Source: Archangium sp.
GTDB taxonomy: Bacteria > Myxococcota > Myxococcia > Myxococcales > Myxococcaceae
Direction of reading: 5' to 3'
Length of the DNA stretch: 64,000 nt
Assembly: GCA_030681645.1 (NCBI GenBank)
Contig: JAUXRX010000024.1
Span: forward strand, 124,001-188,000
Shown in pieces: positions 61,794-64,000 of the stretch (position 1 is the stretch's first letter; the number at the start of each line of letters is the position of its first letter). Under the pieces are notes generated by a model that worked only from the letters and a program-made list of their open reading frames with translations, had not been told where the DNA came from and searched no databases. Both the position numbers and the translations under genes were made by a program.

Positions 61794-64000
61794 TCAGCCC
61801 TTCAGGTGAAGACCGACATCGAGATGGGGGTGCGCGACCTTGAGGCTGGTGAGCGCCGCGAGGCACGCCTGCCATTCACCGCGGGCGATGCTGCCGGAGA
61901 ACTCGAGGAAGAGCGGCGAGACGGCCCGCGCGAAGCCCTCGTCTTCGATGGCGAGCGCGCGGGCTGCTTCGATGGCGCGGCGCTTGGCGGCCTGCGCACC
62001 CGAAGAACGCCGCGGCAGCTCACCCTCACGCGCTTCAGGGCTGCGCCCCGGGGGAAGTCCGAACAACAGCGTGCGGAGGAAGTCCTGCAGCACGGGCACG
62101 TTGCCGAAGCGGCCGGCGTGCTCGGGCAGCTTCGCCGGACCCCTGGGCTTCCAACCCTCTGGAAGCGACGCGGGGCGGTGGCGTTCCCAGAGCATGCGCA
62201 CGGCCATGGTGCGCACGCTGCGATCGGCGCTCTCCATCAACCAGGCGAGGCGCTCGGGCCCACCGAGGCGGCCGTAGTGACGCGCGATCATCTCCATCGC
62301 GACCTCGCGGCTCTGGCGGATGCGGCTCTCGGTGAGGCGGAACACCTGCGCGGGATCGATCTCTTCGACGGTCAGCGTGCAGGCGAGGTCTGCCGTCGGC
62401 GAGCCAGCGTTCTCGAGCGCGTTGGTGCAGAGCACGCGCACCTCGCGGTTCTCGCTGTCGGCCAATTCGTAGACGCGCAGGTGGTAACCCCAGCGGCGCA
62501 GGTCAGCCTTCGTGATCACCGTGGCGAAGCGGCGCACGTCGGCGCGCGAATCGAACAGCGCCTTCCAGTACGGCTCGGGCGAGTACTGCGCGAGCGTCAG
62601 CTTCGGGGTGATGGCGTTGGCCACCGCCTCGGGCTGCTGCGGACCGACCGTCGGGTGATGGCAGCGCAGGTACGTCTGCGCGAAGACCCGCACCGGATCC
62701 GGCTCCTTGGCGCCCGTGGCCAGCTCGAGGAGGCGCTTCACGCCGCGCTCCACGTCGCCGTCACCGAAGTCGCGCGGGTCGACCTGGCCGAGCAGCGTGC
62801 GGGTGGCAAAGCCAGACAACGTGGGATCCGTGCGGCGCGCGAGCGCGAGCAGCCAGGGCAGCCCGATGGTCTTGAAGCTGGCGTGCGTGCTGAGCAGGTG
62901 CAGCGCGAGCTCACGCACCGAGCGATCGAACACGAGGCCCTTCACCGCCTCGACGTCGAGCCCGGGCAACGACTTGGCGCGGCGCAGCTGTTCGTCGGCC
63001 ACCTCGCGGAAGGGGCGATCGGTCAGCAGCGCCATCAGCCACGGCGCGCCGAGGTGCTCGGCGGCGATGAGCGGCATCAACTGGCGGGTGAAGCGCACCA
63101 GGTTCTGGGTGAGCGCGGTGTCTTGACGGCGCGGATCAGCGAAGAGCGCCTTGATGAAGTTCGCGAGCTGGTCGCTCTGCTTCACCCGCTCGGCGAGGTA
63201 CTTGCGCGCCCAGTCACGCTGCGTGCCGGTGCCGTAGACGAGCTCGACGAAGAACGCGTCGGTCAGGTCGGCGCGATCGAACTGCGCCTCGAGGCGGGTG
63301 ATGGCCCAGTTCGCCGTGACCTGCACGCCGAGCATCTTCGAGAGCAGGGGAAGGCCGAGGGTCTTCGCGGGGACGGTCTCGAGCACGGACATCGCCCAGG
63401 CGCTGGTCTCTGGCGCTCCGGTGATGGCGTAGTCGACGACCGTGGCGTGCGGCAGATCGGTCGCGTGCGCGCGCGCGTACTCGACGGCGTATTTGCGCAC
63501 GGCCGCCGAGGGAGACATCAGCAGCGAGAGCACCGCGGGCTTGAGGCCGAGGCCCTCGAGCTTGGCGGGGTGCAGCTCGGGGGTGTTCTGGAGGATGTCG
63601 ACCAGCAGCTCGTGCACGGCGGCGATGGGCCGCTGCGCCAGGCGGGACAGCCACGCGACGTTGGTCTGCCGCAGCTGCTGGGGGAAGTGCTTCTTGAGCT
63701 TGGCGATGGCGAACTTCGCCACGTCGTTCTGCTGTGCGGTCTCGAGCAGCACCATCAGCGGATCAGGGGAGAGCTTCCACGCGTTCTCGAAGTACTCCTC
63801 GCTCGCGCTCATGATCCGGCCGCAGGCGACGCCGTGCCAGGTCGTGGCGTCCTTGCCGAGCTGGTTGAGGGTGGCGGTGGCGAAGACGGGGTACAGCTCG
63901 GGCACCGCGCGGGCGAGGTTGCGCAGGTAGCGCCAGCCGCGGCGCTGCAGGTAGACGATGGTGCCGCGGGTGACGGCGCCACCAGCGCCGCCGCTCGACT
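61794..64000 (-). CDS. Large helical-repeat protein, 5' end beyond the window
   Basis: The reading frame runs open from the stop at 61794 to the window edge; at least 735 residues are visible. The upstream part reads GTIVYLQRRGWRYLRNLARA with a Gly/Ser stretch before it, so the true start lies outside. The body is predicted to be alpha-helical and HEAT/ARM-like (AVLSLLMSPSAAVRKYAVEY, FDRSVRELALHLLSTHASFK). It lacks obvious catalytic motifs. Related layouts occur in MolR/YehI-type WGR proteins, where the WGR domain would be N-terminal; that part is not visible here. Same operon as the giant HEAT/WGR and SWIM genes. Confidence 0.8.
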   Translation of the reverse strand, partial: SSGGAGGAVTRGTIVYLQRRGWRYLRNLARAVPELYPVFATATLNQLGKDATTWHGVACGRIMSASEEYFENAWKLSPDPLMVLLETAQQNDVAKFAIAKLKKHFPQQLRQTNVAWLSRLAQRPIAAVHELLVDILQNTPELHPAKLEGLGLKPAVLSLLMSPSAAVRKYAVEYARAHATDLPHATVVDYAITGAPETSAWAMSVLETVPAKTLGLPLLSKMLGVQVTANWAITRLEAQFDRADLTDAFFVELVYGTGTQRDWARKYLAERVKQSDQLANFIKALFADPRRQDTALTQNLVRFTRQLMPLIAAEHLGAPWLMALLTDRPFREVADEQLRRAKSLPGLDVEAVKGLVFDRSVRELALHLLSTHASFKTIGLPWLLALARRTDPTLSGFATRTLLGQVDPRDFGDGDVERGVKRLLELATGAKEPDPVRVFAQTYLRCHHPTVGPQQPEAVANAITPKLTLAQYSPEPYWKALFDSRADVRRFATVITKADLRRWGYHLRVYELADSENREVRVLCTNALENAGSPTADLACTLTVEEIDPAQVFRLTESRIRQSREVAMEMIARHYGRLGGPERLAWLMESADRSVRTMAVRMLWERHRPASLPEGWKPRGPAKLPEHAGRFGNVPVLQDFLRTLLFGLPPGRSPEAREGELPRRSSGAQAAKRRAIEAARALAIEDEGFARAVSPLFLEFSGSIARGEWQACLAALTSLKVAHPHLDVGLHLKG

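Overview
The window is a high-GC chromosomal segment that I read as coming from a myxobacterium (Myxococcota). No rRNA, tRNA, CRISPR array or insertion sequence was seen. The lineage call rests on several features: lipoproteins with glycine-rich linkers and cysteine-rich repeats, a von Willebrand A protein ending in a MYXO-CTERM-like tail, two Hanks-type kinases, a PilY1/minor-pilin operon, a TPR-fused class III cyclase, and a retron that resembles the Mx162/Sa163 family in size and layout. Coding density is very high. The only gene-free stretch over 300 bases is the retron RNA region at 52081-52808.

Layout. 15-7000 (minus strand): a DUF3857/transglutaminase protein, a secreted protein with a duplicated module, a small membrane protein, a CLC antiporter that looks like the fluoride type, a 30-bp perfect inverted repeat and a frameshifted lipoprotein. 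7099-19133: an M19-like peptidase, a small basic protein, a 1212-aa cysteine-rich lipoprotein, an MFS transporter, a YjdJ-type acetyltransferase, a membrane hybrid histidine kinase and an adenylate/guanylate cyclase. 19152-25607 (minus): pilY1-pilV-pilW-pilX, each overlapping the next by 4 bp. 25783-41511: a lipoprotein/membrane/TPR operon, a GAF histidine kinase, extracellular VWA and Ig-like lipoproteins, an SPFH protein paired with a NAD-kinase-fold protein, and an SMI1-like protein. 41634-50603: membrane urate oxidase with cytochrome c, two Ser/Thr kinases, an MCE-domain lipoprotein, an alpha/beta hydrolase and an APC permease.

50631-64000 (all minus strand) is the most unusual part. A retron reverse transcriptase is preceded by two tandem msr-msd RNA genes. 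They differ at only about five positions over roughly 235 conserved bases. However, the 28-bp msd stem is different in sequence over about 23 bp while remaining perfectly self-complementary in each copy. Upstream on the same strand lie a SWIM zinc-finger protein with a WGR-like tail, a 2349-aa WD40/HEAT/WGR protein, and a further helical-repeat protein cut by the window edge. The retron is bounded exactly by two dispersed repeats that abut the stop codons of the reverse transcriptase and of the SWIM gene.

Two families of short dispersed repeats run through the window. Family A has the core CCCGAGCGGAGTCGAGGG. Family B is a CTCTCCC/GGGAGAG hairpin. They lie at gene ends, supply a likely ribosome binding site in one case, and in two genes have become part of the coding sequence.
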